Shown here: positions 8,974-19,163 of the stretch, piece by piece
Position numbering within the stretch: the first letter of the stretch is position 1
How the letters are laid out: every line of letters starts with the position of its first letter
Assembly (NCBI RefSeq): GCF_030718995.1
Contig: NZ_CP132204.1
Location: 124,001 to 188,000 of the forward strand
Reading direction: 5' to 3'
From: Arthrobacter oryzae
GTDB lineage: Bacteria > Actinomycetota > Actinomycetes > Actinomycetales > Micrococcaceae
DNA: 64,000 nt
The notes under the pieces: model-generated
What the model was told of the DNA's origin: nothing
Database searches by the model: none
What the model saw: the letters and a program-made list of their open reading frames with translations, nothing else
Position numbers and translations under genes: made by a program

Positions 8974-11900
8974 CTAGCTACTCGGTGACGGCGACGGCGT
9001 GGCGGCAGCCGACGGGTCTCCCGTGGGCGCCGGGGTGGCCGCCGGGGTCGGCGATGCACTTTCAGTGGCGAGCTTCGCTTCGGCGTCGATCGCCTTCTGC
9101 AGTGCAGCGGACAGCTTCTTCTGCTGCTCGCCGTAGGCGGCGAAATCACCCTTCGCGAGGGCTTCCTGGCCGGCCCGGATGGCCGCGTTTGCTTCCTCCA
9201 GCGCCGCCCTCAGTTCCGCCTTGGCGTCGGTGGTACCGGTAGGCGGCGGAGTGCTGCCCCCAGTGGGCGGAGGAGTCTGCCCGTTGTTGTCCGAGTCCCC
9301 GGCCGAAGCGCCCGAGTCACCGCCGAACAGCTGGTTCAACGCCTGGTCCAGCGTTGGCGCAAAGCCGATCTTGTCACCGAACGCCACCAGGACGCGCTGC
9401 AGCGTGGGGTAGGACGTTTCGCCCGTGGACCGCAGGTAGACAGGCTGCACGTACAGGAGGCCACCGCCCACGGGGAGGGTCAGGAGGTTGCCATTGAGGA
9501 CGTCAGAGGCGCCTTGGCGCAGCAGGTTCAGCGCCTGGGACACCGTGGGATCCGAGTTGAACTTGTTCTGGGCCTGGCCCGGACCGGGAACCTGCGCCTC
9601 CGGCGGAATCTGCAGGAGCCTGAGCTGACCGTAGCTTTCAGCCTTCACGCCCTTTTGGTTGCCGGCGTCGGAATCCGCGGCGAGGAATCCGTAAAGCACG
9701 TTACGGGCGGTGCCGTTGACCACCTGCGGGATGAACGATGAGGTGAGCTGGAACGCGGGCTTATCCTGGTCCGGCATCTGCAGCGACATGTAGAACGGCG
9801 GCTGCTTGACCGGCTCGCTGACCGTGGGATCGTTCGGCACGGACCAGGCGTCGTTGTTCGTGTAGAAGTTGTCAGGCTGGGTGACGTGGTAACGGCCCAG
9901 CAGCTCACGCTGGACCTTGAACAGGTCCTCGGGGTAGCGGACGTGGCTCATGAGGGCGCCGGACATCTCCGAGTATGGCTTCAGGGAGCTGGGGAAGACC
10001 TTCTGCCAGGCTTTCAGCACCGGATCCTGGTCGTCCCAGGCGTACAGCGTTACCGAGCCGTCGTAGGCGTCAACCGTTGCCTTGACGGAGTTGCGGATGT
10101 AGTTCACCGAACTGTTGGGCAGGGCAACGGTGCGTCCCGCGGTCGTCTGTGAGTCGGCGGTGGCCGACGACAGCTGTTCCTGCTGGGAATACGGGTAGTA
10201 CTGACTCGTGGTGTAGCCGTCCACGATCCATTTCACCCGGCCGTCCACCACCGCCGGGTAGGCGTTTCCGTCGACCGTCAGGTACGGGGCGACTTTTTCG
10301 ACGCGGTCGCGCGGGTTGCGGTCGTAAAGAATCTGCGACTCGGCATTCACGCCGTCGGACAGCAGGAGGTCGGACGACTGGAACTTGATCGAATAGAGAA
10401 CCTTGTTGAAGAAGCTGCCGACGTTCGGCCCGCCGTTGCCGGTGAAGGTGTACTGGGTTTCGCCGTCGCCTTCCTTGCCGGCGGGACGGTCCTGTTCACG
10501 GTTCGGTGCGCCGTCCGGTGCGCCGACAATCGAGTACTCGGGAGAGTTCTCGCCGAAGTAGATCCGCGGCTGGTAGCTCGTATCGTTGCCGAGGACACCG
10601 GTGGACGGAATGCCGGACTGCAGGAACTCAGGCTTGCCGTCCGCGGTGAACTTGTTGCCCTTCGCGGCCACGACGCCGTAGCCGTGGGTGTAGACCACGT
10701 GCCGGTTCAGCCAGGACTGCTGGTTGGCACTAAGGCCGTCCGGGTTCAGCTCACGGACCGCTATCACGGTGTCTTGGACTTTGCCGTCAACCTCGTAGCG
10801 GTCAACGTTGAGCGCGCTGGGGAACTGATAGTAGGGCCGGTACTGCTCAAGCTGGGAGAAGGCGTCCGAAATCAGGTTCGGGTCCAGGAGCCGGATATTG
10901 GCGGTCGTCTGCGCGTCCGGGGCCAGGGCACCGGTGGTGGCGGTGGTGGTGGCGTTGTACCGCTCCTCCTGGATCTTATCCAGGCCGTAGGCTGCGCGGG
11001 TCATGCTGATGTTCCGTTCGATGAACGGCTTCTCAAGGGTCTGTTCGGACGGGCGCACCTGGAACTGCTGGATGACCCAGGGGTAGACACCGCCGGCAAG
11101 GATGGACGTAATGACCAGCATGGCGGTGCCGATAACCGGCAGGCGCCATTTGCCGATCACGGCAGCGACGATGAACAGGATTGCCACCAGCGCGGCGGCG
11201 ACAGCCAGGATCGACTTGGTGGGGATGACGGCGTTGACATCCGTGTAGAGGGCGCCGGACCAGCGTCCGTTGCTGTTCTGCACCGCGGAGTAGCGGTCCA
11301 GCCAGAAGTTCACGCCCAGCAGCAGCAGGAATGCCGCCCCCGTCACAGCAAGGTGGATCTGGGCGGCACGGCTGGTGAAGATGCCGCGTTCCATGATCCG
11401 GATGCTGCCGTAGAGGTAGTGCGTCAGGATTCCGGCGATGCCGGCAACCACCACCACGCTGATGAGGAAGCCCGTGACAAAACCGAGGAACGGGAGGGTC
11501 ATCAGGTAGAAGCTGATGTCCAGGTTGAACTGCGGATCGTTCTGCCCGAATGCTTCCTGGTTCAGGAAGAGCAGCACTTTCTGCCACTGGCTGGCGGCGG
11601 CGCTCCCGGCGAACAGGCCGAAAAGTATGGGCAGGCCGATCATCACTACCCGGCGGACCGGCTCCAGCTGCGCCTGGTAGCGGTTCAGGTTGTCCCTGAT
11701 TTCCGAATCCGGGGCGTACACGGGACGCGCGTGATAGGCGATGCGGATGGCATAGAACATCGCCGCGAACATGAGGGCGAACGCGATCAGGAAGATGACG
11801 ATCCGGGCCAGGTTCTCCGTCAGGAAGACTTCAAAGAACCCAAGCTGCTGGTACCAGAGGACATCTGTCCAAACGTTGGCGAAGAAGATGAATCCGACCA

Positions 11901-11991
11901 CAACCAGTGCAACGACGATCAACGTCGGCGTCAAGGCACCTCGCCTTGGCTGGGGTCTTCCGGGCGGAGTGGAGCTGGCGGGACGGGACAA
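8974..11991 (-). CDS. UPF0182 family integral membrane protein
   Basis: A protein of 1005 residues, the usual length for UPF0182 (COG1615). A short Pro/Arg-rich N-terminus leads into about seven transmembrane helices in the first ~310 residues, then a large extracytoplasmic domain of ~550 residues, and finally a Thr/Pro-rich linker, a short Ala-rich helix ([17 protein letters not shown]) and a Pro/Ser-rich tail. The family is confined mainly to Actinobacteria and Cyanobacteria, and its function is unknown. The start is TTG 11991, with GAGG eight bases upstream. It lies next to the PDZ-Lon gene on the same strand, as in Mycobacterium. Confidence 0.9.
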   Translation of the reverse strand: MSRPASSTPPGRPQPRRGALTPTLIVVALVVVGFIFFANVWTDVLWYQQLGFFEVFLTENLARIVIFLIAFALMFAAMFYAIRIAYHARPVYAPDSEIRDNLNRYQAQLEPVRRVVMIGLPILFGLFAGSAAASQWQKVLLFLNQEAFGQNDPQFNLDISFYLMTLPFLGFVTGFLISVVVVAGIAGILTHYLYGSIRIMERGIFTSRAAQIHLAVTGAAFLLLLGVNFWLDRYSAVQNSNGRWSGALYTDVNAVIPTKSILAVAAALVAILFIVAAVIGKWRLPVIGTAMLVITSILAGGVYPWVIQQFQVRPSEQTLEKPFIERNISMTRAAYGLDKIQEERYNATTTATTGALAPDAQTTANIRLLDPNLISDAFSQLEQYRPYYQFPSALNVDRYEVDGKVQDTVIAVRELNPDGLSANQQSWLNRHVVYTHGYGVVAAKGNKFTADGKPEFLQSGIPSTGVLGNDTSYQPRIYFGENSPEYSIVGAPDGAPNREQDRPAGKEGDGETQYTFTGNGGPNVGSFFNKVLYSIKFQSSDLLLSDGVNAESQILYDRNPRDRVEKVAPYLTVDGNAYPAVVDGRVKWIVDGYTTSQYYPYSQQEQLSSATADSQTTAGRTVALPNSSVNYIRNSVKATVDAYDGSVTLYAWDDQDPVLKAWQKVFPSSLKPYSEMSGALMSHVRYPEDLFKVQRELLGRYHVTQPDNFYTNNDAWSVPNDPTVSEPVKQPPFYMSLQMPDQDKPAFQLTSSFIPQVVNGTARNVLYGFLAADSDAGNQKGVKAESYGQLRLLQIPPEAQVPGPGQAQNKFNSDPTVSQALNLLRQGASDVLNGNLLTLPVGGGLLYVQPVYLRSTGETSYPTLQRVLVAFGDKIGFAPTLDQALNQLFGGDSGASAGDSDNNGQTPPPTGGSTPPPTGTTDAKAELRAALEEANAAIRAGQEALAKGDFAAYGEQQKKLSAALQKAIDAEAKLATESASPTPAATPAPTGDPSAAATPSPSPSS

Positions 11992-12148
11992 ACTCGGTAC
12001 CTCATAGCTGGTTGTCAGTTACTGGTCTTGTCATAAATCAGGTGCGCGTGGTGATGTGATGCTGCGACAGCCGTGCCACCCCTAATGAGGGCTCGACGTC
12101 AGTCACTATTGCCACGAGTGGCGGTGGTGCTTAGTTCCTGCAATTAGT

Positions 12149-13312
12149 CTAGTTGCTGGTGCACGCCGGAAGGCCGGATGTGTCGCCCCCTGAAGCGACC
12201 ACTTCGACGGCTTCCCGCGCCTCAGCCAGGCTTTCGACCTTGACTACCTGCAGTCCGTCCGGGATGTGCCCCACCACTTCCGCGCAGTTGGCGGCCGGGG
12301 CCAGGAACACCTCAGCACCGTCCCCCCGGGCCCCGTACATCTTCTGTCCGATGCCGCCGATGGATCCGACCACGCCGTCGGGCGTGATGGTGCCGGTCCC
12401 GGCAATGTGTTTGCCGCCGGTGAGGTCCCCCGGGGTGACGGTGTCGATGATGCCGAGCGCGAACATCATGCCCGCGCTGGGGCCGCCCACTTTCTCGAGG
12501 GAAATCCTTACGTCAAACGGGAACGTGAAGTCGTACTGCAGCAGCACGCCGAGGATAAACTTGCCGGCCGCGTTCTCGGTGGGGGTGATGGTCTCAGTGA
12601 CTGCGGCGCCGTCACGCGTCACGACGACGACGGCGGGCTTTCCCTGCCCCGCGGCAAGTTCCTCCTGCACCACGCGGAGCGACGTCACGGGCTTGCCGTT
12701 CACAGTGGCGAACACGTCGCCGGCCTGGAGCTTGCCGGCGGAAGCCGACTGGTCGGCAAGGTCAGCCACCAGGAGCTTCTGTTCAAAGGGGATGTCGAGT
12801 TCCTTGAGCGCGGATGCCGTGGCGTTCTCCTGGGAAGTGGTCATCGCCACCGCGCTCTCCTGCTGGGACTCCTCCTTCGTGACCCCGGTGGGAAAGATCA
12901 GCTCTTCCGGATAGACGGCTTTGGACTTGTCCAGCCAGGCCGAGAAAGCTTCGAAAACGCTGACCGGACCGTTGGGACCGCCGTCAACATAGACAGTGGT
13001 GAGGTCCAGGTTCCCCTTGGCCGGAAACGTCTCTCGGCCGGTCACGCTGATCACGGGTTTCCCGTTGTCGCTTGCCAGGGTATTAAAGGTGGGCCCGGGC
13101 GATTCCACCACATACGGCACGGGAAGGCTGCCGGCGGTTATTCCCAGCGCGAGCGCCATCAATCCGGACGCCACCATCGCGGGGTAGCGGTTATCGCGCG
13201 CTTTGGCCCGGCGGGACGTCGGCCGCCGTGAAAGCCTGCCACGGGTGGTTCCGCCGCCGCTTCCGGAATCCGCGGGATCCCCCGGAACGTGGTCACCCTG
13301 AATGATTGTCAA
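12149..13312 (-). CDS. membrane PDZ domain protein with Lon-type (S16) protease domain
   Basis: A protein of 387 residues. A basic cytoplasmic tail and one transmembrane helix (VASGLMALALGITAG, about residues 55-73) are followed by a central PDZ domain and a C-terminal Lon-like proteolytic domain. The S16 dyad is visible as Ser in GGPSAGMMF (about residue 279) and Lys in GIGQKMYG (about 323). There is no ATPase domain, as in YlbL-type proteins, so it should cleave extracytoplasmic substrates without ATP. I chose the rare start TTG 13312 because AGAAGAGG lies 7 bases upstream; the open frame extends further, but that stretch looks non-coding. It diverges from the DUF2342 gene. Confidence 0.88.
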   Translation of the reverse strand: MTIIQGDHVPGDPADSGSGGGTTRGRLSRRPTSRRAKARDNRYPAMVASGLMALALGITAGSLPVPYVVESPGPTFNTLASDNGKPVISVTGRETFPAKGNLDLTTVYVDGGPNGPVSVFEAFSAWLDKSKAVYPEELIFPTGVTKEESQQESAVAMTTSQENATASALKELDIPFEQKLLVADLADQSASAGKLQAGDVFATVNGKPVTSLRVVQEELAAGQGKPAVVVVTRDGAAVTETITPTENAAGKFILGVLLQYDFTFPFDVRISLEKVGGPSAGMMFALGIIDTVTPGDLTGGKHIAGTGTITPDGVVGSIGGIGQKMYGARGDGAEVFLAPAANCAEVVGHIPDGLQVVKVESLAEAREAVEVVASGGDTSGLPACTSN

Positions 13313-13532
13313 TGAAGGACCTCTTCTGTACCTGCGCCCGCGGACGAGGCAGTGTGGCCGAACCCGATCGTGATGACGGCAGCCTGCAAATATTCCGATT
13401 ACTAACACTACGCGGTGAGCAGGCGTGGACGCTCTTTGCCTACAGCGAACGGGGCCGGATTCGGCAGACAGCCGCCAACGCCCCGGGGTACCGTGAAGGT
13501 GATCAACAGTCACACCGACGATCGGCGGGATC

Positions 13533-14963
13533 ATGACCTCCAACCCACTCAATCCGTCCAATGGCGACGACGACACCCCCAAGGATCCGCTTGCGGAAAT
13601 GCTTCAAAACCTCATGGGCGGCAAGGGCATGGGTGACATAGACCCCGCTGAACTGGCCAAGGCGGCAGGGCTTCCTGACGACCCGAACCTCCTGGCCCAG
13701 ATGTTCTCGCAGGTGCAGGCCATGATGAGCGCGACCTCCGAAGGGCCCGTCAACTGGCAGCTTGCCCATGACAACGCGCGGCGGGTGGCTGCAAGTGGCT
13801 CCGACCCCTCTGTCACGGCGCAGCAGTCGCGTGAAATAGACGAGGCCCTGCGCTTGGCTGAGCTGTGGCTGGACCAGGTCACGGAGCTCCCCGCCACCGG
13901 CCTGATCGGCCGGGCCTGGTCCCGGGCCGAATGGGTCGAGGAAACGCTCGGCACCTGGAAGCGGCTCACCGAACCGGTGGCAAACAGCATTGCCAATGCA
14001 CTGTCCACCGCCATGACGGAGCAGATGCCCGAGGAAATGAAGTCCATGATGGGCGGCGCCTCCTCGATGCTGCAGAACATGGGCGGTGCCATTTTCGGCA
14101 TGCAGCTGGGCCAGGCAATTGGTGCCCTGTCGGCGGAAGTGGTCAGTTCAACGGACATCGGCGTCCCGCTGGCCGACCTTGAGATGGCGCTCCTCCCGGC
14201 CAACGTGGCCAAGTTCGGTGAAGGCCTGAGCCTGCCCGAAAACGACATCCGGCTCTTCCTGGCTGTGCGCGAAGCGGCCCACGCCCGCCTCTTTGTGCAG
14301 GTACCCTGGCTCCGCGGCCACCTCCTCGGTGCTATCGAGGCCTATGCCCGGGGCATCCACATCGACACCTCCAAGATCGAGGAACTGGCCCGGGAAATCG
14401 ACCCGAGCAATCCCGAAGGCATCCAGGAAGCACTGTCCCAGGGCGTTTTCATGCCGCAGCGGACTCCTGCCCAGGAACAGGCACTGGAAAAACTTGAAAC
14501 AGCGCTGGCCCTGGTCGAAGGCTGGGTGGACGAGCTGACGGCAGCAGCCACGGAAAAGTTCCTGCCCTCGGCGTCCGCGCTGCGCGAGACTGTCCGGCGG
14601 CGCCGTGCCACCGGCGGTCCGGCCGAGCATGCCTTCTCATCCCTGGTGGGACTGGAACTTCGTCCCCGCCGCCTCCGCGAAGCTGCCGCTTTGTGGGCAT
14701 CCCTCAAGGAAGAACGCGGCACCGCCGGCCGAGACGCCATCTGGCAGCACCCCGATCTCCTGCCCACCGGCGAGGACCTGGATGATCCGCAGGGATTCAG
14801 TGCACGGCGCAAGCTCGCCGAAGCGAGCGACACTGAGGTGGATGACGCACTGCAGAAACTGTTGAGCGGCGGATTCGATGAACCGGCCAAAGACGAAAAA
14901 GACTCCGGGAAAGACGAGGACGGATCGGGCAAGGACGACGACGGCGGGGCACCGAAGGCCTGA
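13533..14963 (+). CDS. DUF2342 family zinc-dependent metalloprotease-like protein
   Basis: A protein of 476 residues. The centre carries REAAHARLF (about 247-255), the putative metal-binding helix of the DUF2342 group, which is annotated as zinc-dependent metalloprotease or F420-biosynthesis-associated protein. The N-terminus is Met- and Asp-rich and the C-terminus is a highly charged Lys/Asp/Gly tail with low complexity. No proteolytic activity can be claimed from sequence alone, because the first His of a classic HExxH is Arg here. The position opposite the PDZ-Lon gene is the conserved actinobacterial arrangement. The ATG at 13533 has only a weak ribosome binding site. Confidence 0.82.
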   Translation: MTSNPLNPSNGDDDTPKDPLAEMLQNLMGGKGMGDIDPAELAKAAGLPDDPNLLAQMFSQVQAMMSATSEGPVNWQLAHDNARRVAASGSDPSVTAQQSREIDEALRLAELWLDQVTELPATGLIGRAWSRAEWVEETLGTWKRLTEPVANSIANALSTAMTEQMPEEMKSMMGGASSMLQNMGGAIFGMQLGQAIGALSAEVVSSTDIGVPLADLEMALLPANVAKFGEGLSLPENDIRLFLAVREAAHARLFVQVPWLRGHLLGAIEAYARGIHIDTSKIEELAREIDPSNPEGIQEALSQGVFMPQRTPAQEQALEKLETALALVEGWVDELTAAATEKFLPSASALRETVRRRRATGGPAEHAFSSLVGLELRPRRLREAAALWASLKEERGTAGRDAIWQHPDLLPTGEDLDDPQGFSARRKLAEASDTEVDDALQKLLSGGFDEPAKDEKDSGKDEDGSGKDDDGGAPKA

Positions 14964-14983
14964 CCCTCCGGTTTTGCGGTCAG

Positions 14984-15619
14984 CTAGAAGAGCACTGACG
15001 GGACTTCGGTTCCGTCGGTGCTCTCGCCTTCTCCGTCAGCGTCAGGTGCCAGTCCGCGGGACGTGGCGAACGCGACGCCCTCAAGGAACGCCTTGGCCCG
15101 CTGCGTCTCGGGGTACGCCTCCAGAAGGCGCCAGAACGCGGCGTTGTGCCCGGCGACGAGCAGATGGGCCAGCTCGTGGAGCAGCACGTAGTCAATGACC
15201 CATTGCGGCATGCTGCGCAGCTTGTCGGAGAGCCTGATGGTTCCATCGGCGGGAGTAGCCGATCCCCAGCGGGAATTCTGGTTGCTGACCCAGCGCACTG
15301 ACGACGGCACGGAGCGCCCGCCAAGGTACTTCGCCGACAGTTCGGCTGCGTGCGCCGCCAGGGCGGCATCCGTGGCCGGCCGGCGCCGTCCTTCACCCCG
15401 CGACCGCCGCACTCCTTGGAGCCGGAGCTTCTCGAGCATCCGGTGCACCCATTCGCTTTCCTGGGCCTTGCTGAAGTGCGCCGGAATGGCCACCACCGCA
15501 GTGCCGTTCTCCCAGAACGCGGCCACCGTCCGGCGTCGGCGGGCCGAGCGGCGGACGACCACCGGCGCACCGTCGGGGGTCGTCAGCGGAATCGCCCGAG
15601 GCGTGGCGCCGCCGGCCAT
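14984..15619 (-). CDS. YgjP-like (WLM/DUF45) metallopeptidase
   Basis: A protein of 211 residues. The zinc site is complete: HELAH at 148-152, with a third ligand His at 158 (AGHNAAFW). The N-terminus is a basic beta-rich domain (VVVRRSARRRRTVAAFW) as in YgjP. Members are predicted metallopeptidases that often sit near helicases or restriction genes; the substrate is unknown. Its ATG overlaps the uvrD2 stop codon (ATGA at 15616-15619), so translation is coupled to the helicase. Confidence 0.87.
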   Translation of the reverse strand: MAGGATPRAIPLTTPDGAPVVVRRSARRRRTVAAFWENGTAVVAIPAHFSKAQESEWVHRMLEKLRLQGVRRSRGEGRRRPATDAALAAHAAELSAKYLGGRSVPSSVRWVSNQNSRWGSATPADGTIRLSDKLRSMPQWVIDYVLLHELAHLLVAGHNAAFWRLLEAYPETQRAKAFLEGVAFATSRGLAPDADGEGESTDGTEVPSVLF

Positions 15620-17796
15620 CAGGCGCTGCCGCTTTCCGTGAGGACCTCAAGCACTGCTTCACCGTATTTCTCCAGCTTGGAGGGGCCGACTCCGGCCAGC
15701 CGGGCCAGTTCCTCCAGGGAAGCGGGCCGTGCCTCAGCGATCGCCGTCAGCGTCGCGTCGGTAAACACCACAAATGCCGGGACTTCGGCGGCAAGGGCAA
15801 CATCCTTCCGCCACTGGCGCAGCGCGTCGAAAGTCTGTTCCTCGTAGCTCGGCGGGCACTGGCTGCAGCGGCCCACCTTGCGTTCAGCGCCGGTGGACAG
15901 CATGCTTCCGCAGACCCTGCACATCGCTGGGGCTGCTGCCTTCCGCCGCGGCGCAGGGCCTTTGCCGCGCGCCGTGGAGCTGGCCACCGAATCCGGCCGA
16001 AGGCCGTCCAGGAAGCGTGAAGGCTTACGGTTGGCCCTGCCCCCCGGGGTCCGGGCCAGGGACCAGGAGAGCGACAGGTGCTCGCGAGCCCGGGTGATGC
16101 CCACATAGAGCAGCCGGCGTTCCTCATCCACGTCTTCCGGGGAATCCGCAAAAGAGATCGGCATGAGGCCCTCGCAGAGTCCCACGAGGAAGACCGCGTC
16201 CCACTCGAGGCCCTTGGCAGCGTGCAGCGACGCCAGCGTGACGCCTTGGACAGTGGGTGCATGCTGGGCCAGTGAACGCTCCTGCAGTTCATTGACAAAG
16301 TCCGCGAGGGTGAACTGTGGACCCCGGCTCAAGACCAGCTCATCGGCAAGCGCAACCAGAGCGGCCAGCGATTCCCAGCGTTCCCTAAGGGCTCCGCCGT
16401 TGTGCGGGGCGGACTCCGTATAGCCAAGGGACGCCACGATGTCCCGGACCAGCTGGCCGAGGGGTTCGGGCTCCGAGGTTTCCGCGGCGGCCCGGGTGGC
16501 CGCCCTGAGCTGGAGGATGGCGTCCCGGACTTCCTTGCGGGCGAAGAACCGCTCTCCCCCGCGCAGCTGATAGCCGATGCCGGCTGAAGCCAATGCCTGT
16601 TCGTAGGCCTCAGACTGCCCGTTGGTGCGGAACAGCACGGCGATCTCGCTGGCCGGTGTGCCGGCGTCGAGCAGTTCGCGGATCTTGATTGCCACGGTGG
16701 CGGCCTCGGCTTCATCGTCCGCGCACTCGGTGAACTGCGGCGGCGGCCCGGGCGGCCGCTGTGCAACCAGTTTCAGCGGCGCCGCCCAGGCGGCGTCCGC
16801 TACGGGGCCTCCGCTGCGCCGGCCTGCGAGCAGGTCGTTGGCCAGCTTGACCACCTGCGGAGTGGACCGGTAATCCCGGATCAGCTTCACGACGTTGGCG
16901 CCGGGGTACATGGCCTTGAAACCGAGCAGGTGCCTGGGTGAAGCACCGGTGAACGAATAAATGGTCTGGCTGGCGTCGCCCACGACGCAGAGTTCGTCGC
17001 GTCCCCCCAGCCAGAGTTCCAGGAGCCGCTGCTGCAACGGCGAAACGTCCTGGTATTCGTCCACCACGAAGTGCCGGTACTGTTCGCGGACGGTGGCTGC
17101 CACCTTCGGGTCCTCCTGCAGGATCCCGACGGTAATCAGGAGGACGTCCTCGAAGTCGATGACGTTGCGGTCGGTCTTGACGTCCTCGTAGGCCTGGAAC
17201 ACACGGGCGACAGCGGTGAGGTCGAAGCCGCCGGGATTGCCCCGGCCCTGCGCATTCTCAAGGTAGTTCGCCGGCGTCAGCATGGACACCTTGGCCCACT
17301 CGATCTCCGAGGCCAGATCCCTGATGGATGCGCGGTCCGTGCTGAGCCTCAGGCGACGGGCAGCTTCGGCGATCATCTGTGCCTTGTGGTCGAGCAGGTT
17401 CGGGAGCGCACCGCCAACCGCCTGCGGCCAGAAGAACTGCAGCTGCCGGAGGGCTGCGGCGTGAAAGGTGCGTGCCTGGACGTTGCCGACGCCGAGATCG
17501 CGGAGCCGGCTTCGCATCTCCGCCGCGGCGCGTGCGGTGAAGGTCACTGCCAGCAGCCGCTGCGGGCTGTAGACGCCCGAGTGCACGCCGTAGGCAATCC
17601 GGTGGGTGATGGCGCGCGTTTTGCCCGTGCCTGCGCCCGCGAGCACGCACAGCGGTCCGTTCAGCGTGCTCGCGACTTCCCGCTGCTCGTCGTCCAGTCC
17701 GCCGAGAATGCGGTCTTCCAGGGACCGGTTGTCCAGTAGAGCCCTGGGGGATGCCGTGTCGCCGGAGGCGCTTCGTTCAAAATTGTCAGTTGTCAC
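15619..17796 (-). CDS. uvrD2: ATP-dependent DNA helicase UvrD2 (SF1A) with HRDC domain
   Basis: A protein of about 725 residues. Walker A is AGAGTGKT (about 53-60), motif II is VDEYQD and motif VI is LLYVGITRARE. After the motor come a four-Cys knuckle (CRVCG...CSQC) and a C-terminal HRDC domain ending GVGPSKLEKYGE. This domain set defines the actinobacterial UvrD2, a 3'-5' helicase important for viability in mycobacteria. The exact start is uncertain: GTG 17796 (VTTDNFERS) is chosen, but GTG 17826 or the ATG at 17925, which would overlap nudC by 50 bases, cannot be excluded. It is followed by the overlapping YgjP-like gene and preceded by nudC. Confidence 0.92.
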   Translation of the reverse strand: MTTDNFERSASGDTASPRALLDNRSLEDRILGGLDDEQREVASTLNGPLCVLAGAGTGKTRAITHRIAYGVHSGVYSPQRLLAVTFTARAAAEMRSRLRDLGVGNVQARTFHAAALRQLQFFWPQAVGGALPNLLDHKAQMIAEAARRLRLSTDRASIRDLASEIEWAKVSMLTPANYLENAQGRGNPGGFDLTAVARVFQAYEDVKTDRNVIDFEDVLLITVGILQEDPKVAATVREQYRHFVVDEYQDVSPLQQRLLELWLGGRDELCVVGDASQTIYSFTGASPRHLLGFKAMYPGANVVKLIRDYRSTPQVVKLANDLLAGRRSGGPVADAAWAAPLKLVAQRPPGPPPQFTECADDEAEAATVAIKIRELLDAGTPASEIAVLFRTNGQSEAYEQALASAGIGYQLRGGERFFARKEVRDAILQLRAATRAAAETSEPEPLGQLVRDIVASLGYTESAPHNGGALRERWESLAALVALADELVLSRGPQFTLADFVNELQERSLAQHAPTVQGVTLASLHAAKGLEWDAVFLVGLCEGLMPISFADSPEDVDEERRLLYVGITRAREHLSLSWSLARTPGGRANRKPSRFLDGLRPDSVASSTARGKGPAPRRKAAAPAMCRVCGSMLSTGAERKVGRCSQCPPSYEEQTFDALRQWRKDVALAAEVPAFVVFTDATLTAIAEARPASLEELARLAGVGPSKLEKYGEAVLEVLTESGSA

Positions 17797-17875
17797 TTGC
17801 TGCTCAGTCAGTTGGTGCTCGGTAACTTGTGATGGGTGGCTCGGTGGTGCCGGGTGGAGGTTCACTGCACGGACG

Positions 17876-18952
17876 TCAGGCGTCGGCGGGACGGTCCTGG
17901 ATGACGCCGCCGTACCAGTGTTCAATCAGGGACCGAGCGATGGACAGCCGGCTGGAGATGACGATCTCCCCGCTCAGCACTGCGGCCTGGAGTTCTGAAC
18001 GGCTGAACCAGCGCGCCCGGGTGACCTCCACGCCGTCGGGCGTTGCCTCGGTGTCCAGCGTCCGGGCCGTGAACCCCAGCATCAGGGATGCAGGGAATGG
18101 CCAGGACTGGGAACCCAGGTACTGGGCGGCGGTAACCCTGACGCCCACTTCCTCCTGGATCTCGCGGACCACGGCCTGCTCCAGGGACTCACCCGGCTCC
18201 ACGAACCCGGCCAGGGTGGAAAAGTTTTTCGCATCGAGCGGTCCGCCGCCACCGAGGAGGAGCCGGTCATCCGGGCCAACCACCGTCACGATGATGGCGG
18301 GGTCGGTCCGGGGGTAGTGCTCGGAGTTGTCTGCGGGACACCGGCGGACCCAGCCTCCTGCCTCCACCACGGTCGCGGCACCGCACCGCGGACAGTGAAC
18401 GTGCGTGGCATGCCAGTTCGCAATTGCACTGGCCTCGATGAAGAGGGCGGTATCCGTGGCATTCAAGAGGGCAGCCACGTCCCGGAACCCCGTCCACACG
18501 GCATCCGACGGGATTCCCGCGATGCCGCGTTCGAACTGTTCCGCCCGGACCTCGAACGGTTCCGCCAGGACAAAAAGAACGATTTCCGTGCCCTCGTCCA
18601 GCTGTGAACCGGCCATGGCAGCGCCAAGGTAAATGGTCATTGCCGGCGGCGACCCTGCCTCGGCAAGGCTCTCCGCAAGTCCGGCGGCGTCCGTCAGCAG
18701 GAGGCCGCCGCCGCGGACCAACGCCTGCCGATGCGAAAGGACCATGGCCAACGCCCGTCCCGAGCTGACCACGGAGTCAACCATGCCCGGCTTCATCCTG
18801 GCGCCGGATCCCCTGTCAATGAGGGCGGGCCTGACAGGAAGGACCGTGTCCATCAGGTGGTTCGCCGGCAGCCGCTGCAACGTTGCTGTACTGTCTTGGG
18901 CCACATTTGCAGGTGCCTGATTTTTGGATGCCGGGGACTCCGCAAGACTCAT
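17876..18952 (-). CDS. nudC: NAD+ / NADH diphosphatase NudC
   Basis: A protein of 358 residues. The Nudix box reads GFVEPGESLEQAVVREIQEE, then SQSWPFPAS, matching the NudC signature SQPWPFPxS with Ser for Pro. Upstream is the zinc ribbon CPRCG...RRCP, in which only three Cys are present. NudC hydrolyses NAD(H) to NMN(H) and AMP and can remove NAD caps from RNA. Start ATG 18952 was chosen because TACGGT sits 6 bases before it, a leaderless arrangement; longer in-frame starts exist. It heads the nudC-uvrD2-YgjP transcript and diverges from the phosphotransferase gene. Confidence 0.93.
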   Translation of the reverse strand: MSLAESPASKNQAPANVAQDSTATLQRLPANHLMDTVLPVRPALIDRGSGARMKPGMVDSVVSSGRALAMVLSHRQALVRGGGLLLTDAAGLAESLAEAGSPPAMTIYLGAAMAGSQLDEGTEIVLFVLAEPFEVRAEQFERGIAGIPSDAVWTGFRDVAALLNATDTALFIEASAIANWHATHVHCPRCGAATVVEAGGWVRRCPADNSEHYPRTDPAIIVTVVGPDDRLLLGGGGPLDAKNFSTLAGFVEPGESLEQAVVREIQEEVGVRVTAAQYLGSQSWPFPASLMLGFTARTLDTEATPDGVEVTRARWFSRSELQAAVLSGEIVISSRLSIARSLIEHWYGGVIQDRPADA

Positions 18953-19163
18953 GTACCCACCGTACTGACTCCGGCAGACAATTGACATTTGCTCCGGCGG
19001 CGGCCGCCTTGCCAAAAGCCCGGCGGCAAGCCTGCCAGTAAGCCTTCCGGTCAGTCCTGCGTGGGCATGATCACGTGCCGGATCAGCGGGGGAAATCGTC
19101 CCGATCTCAAGACTCGCCGTAGTACATCGCCATCTTGGGCGCCAGTCAATCTACCGTGGATGG

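Noticed and set aside
10684..12036. 450-residue plus-strand frame opposite UPF0182
   Set aside because: Antisense shadow; its composition (His/Gln/Gly/Asp) mirrors the opposite gene's codons.
14984..17796. Helicase plus metallopeptidase as a phage-defence module
   Set aside because: UvrD2 with HRDC is a core actinobacterial gene, and no other defence genes are near.
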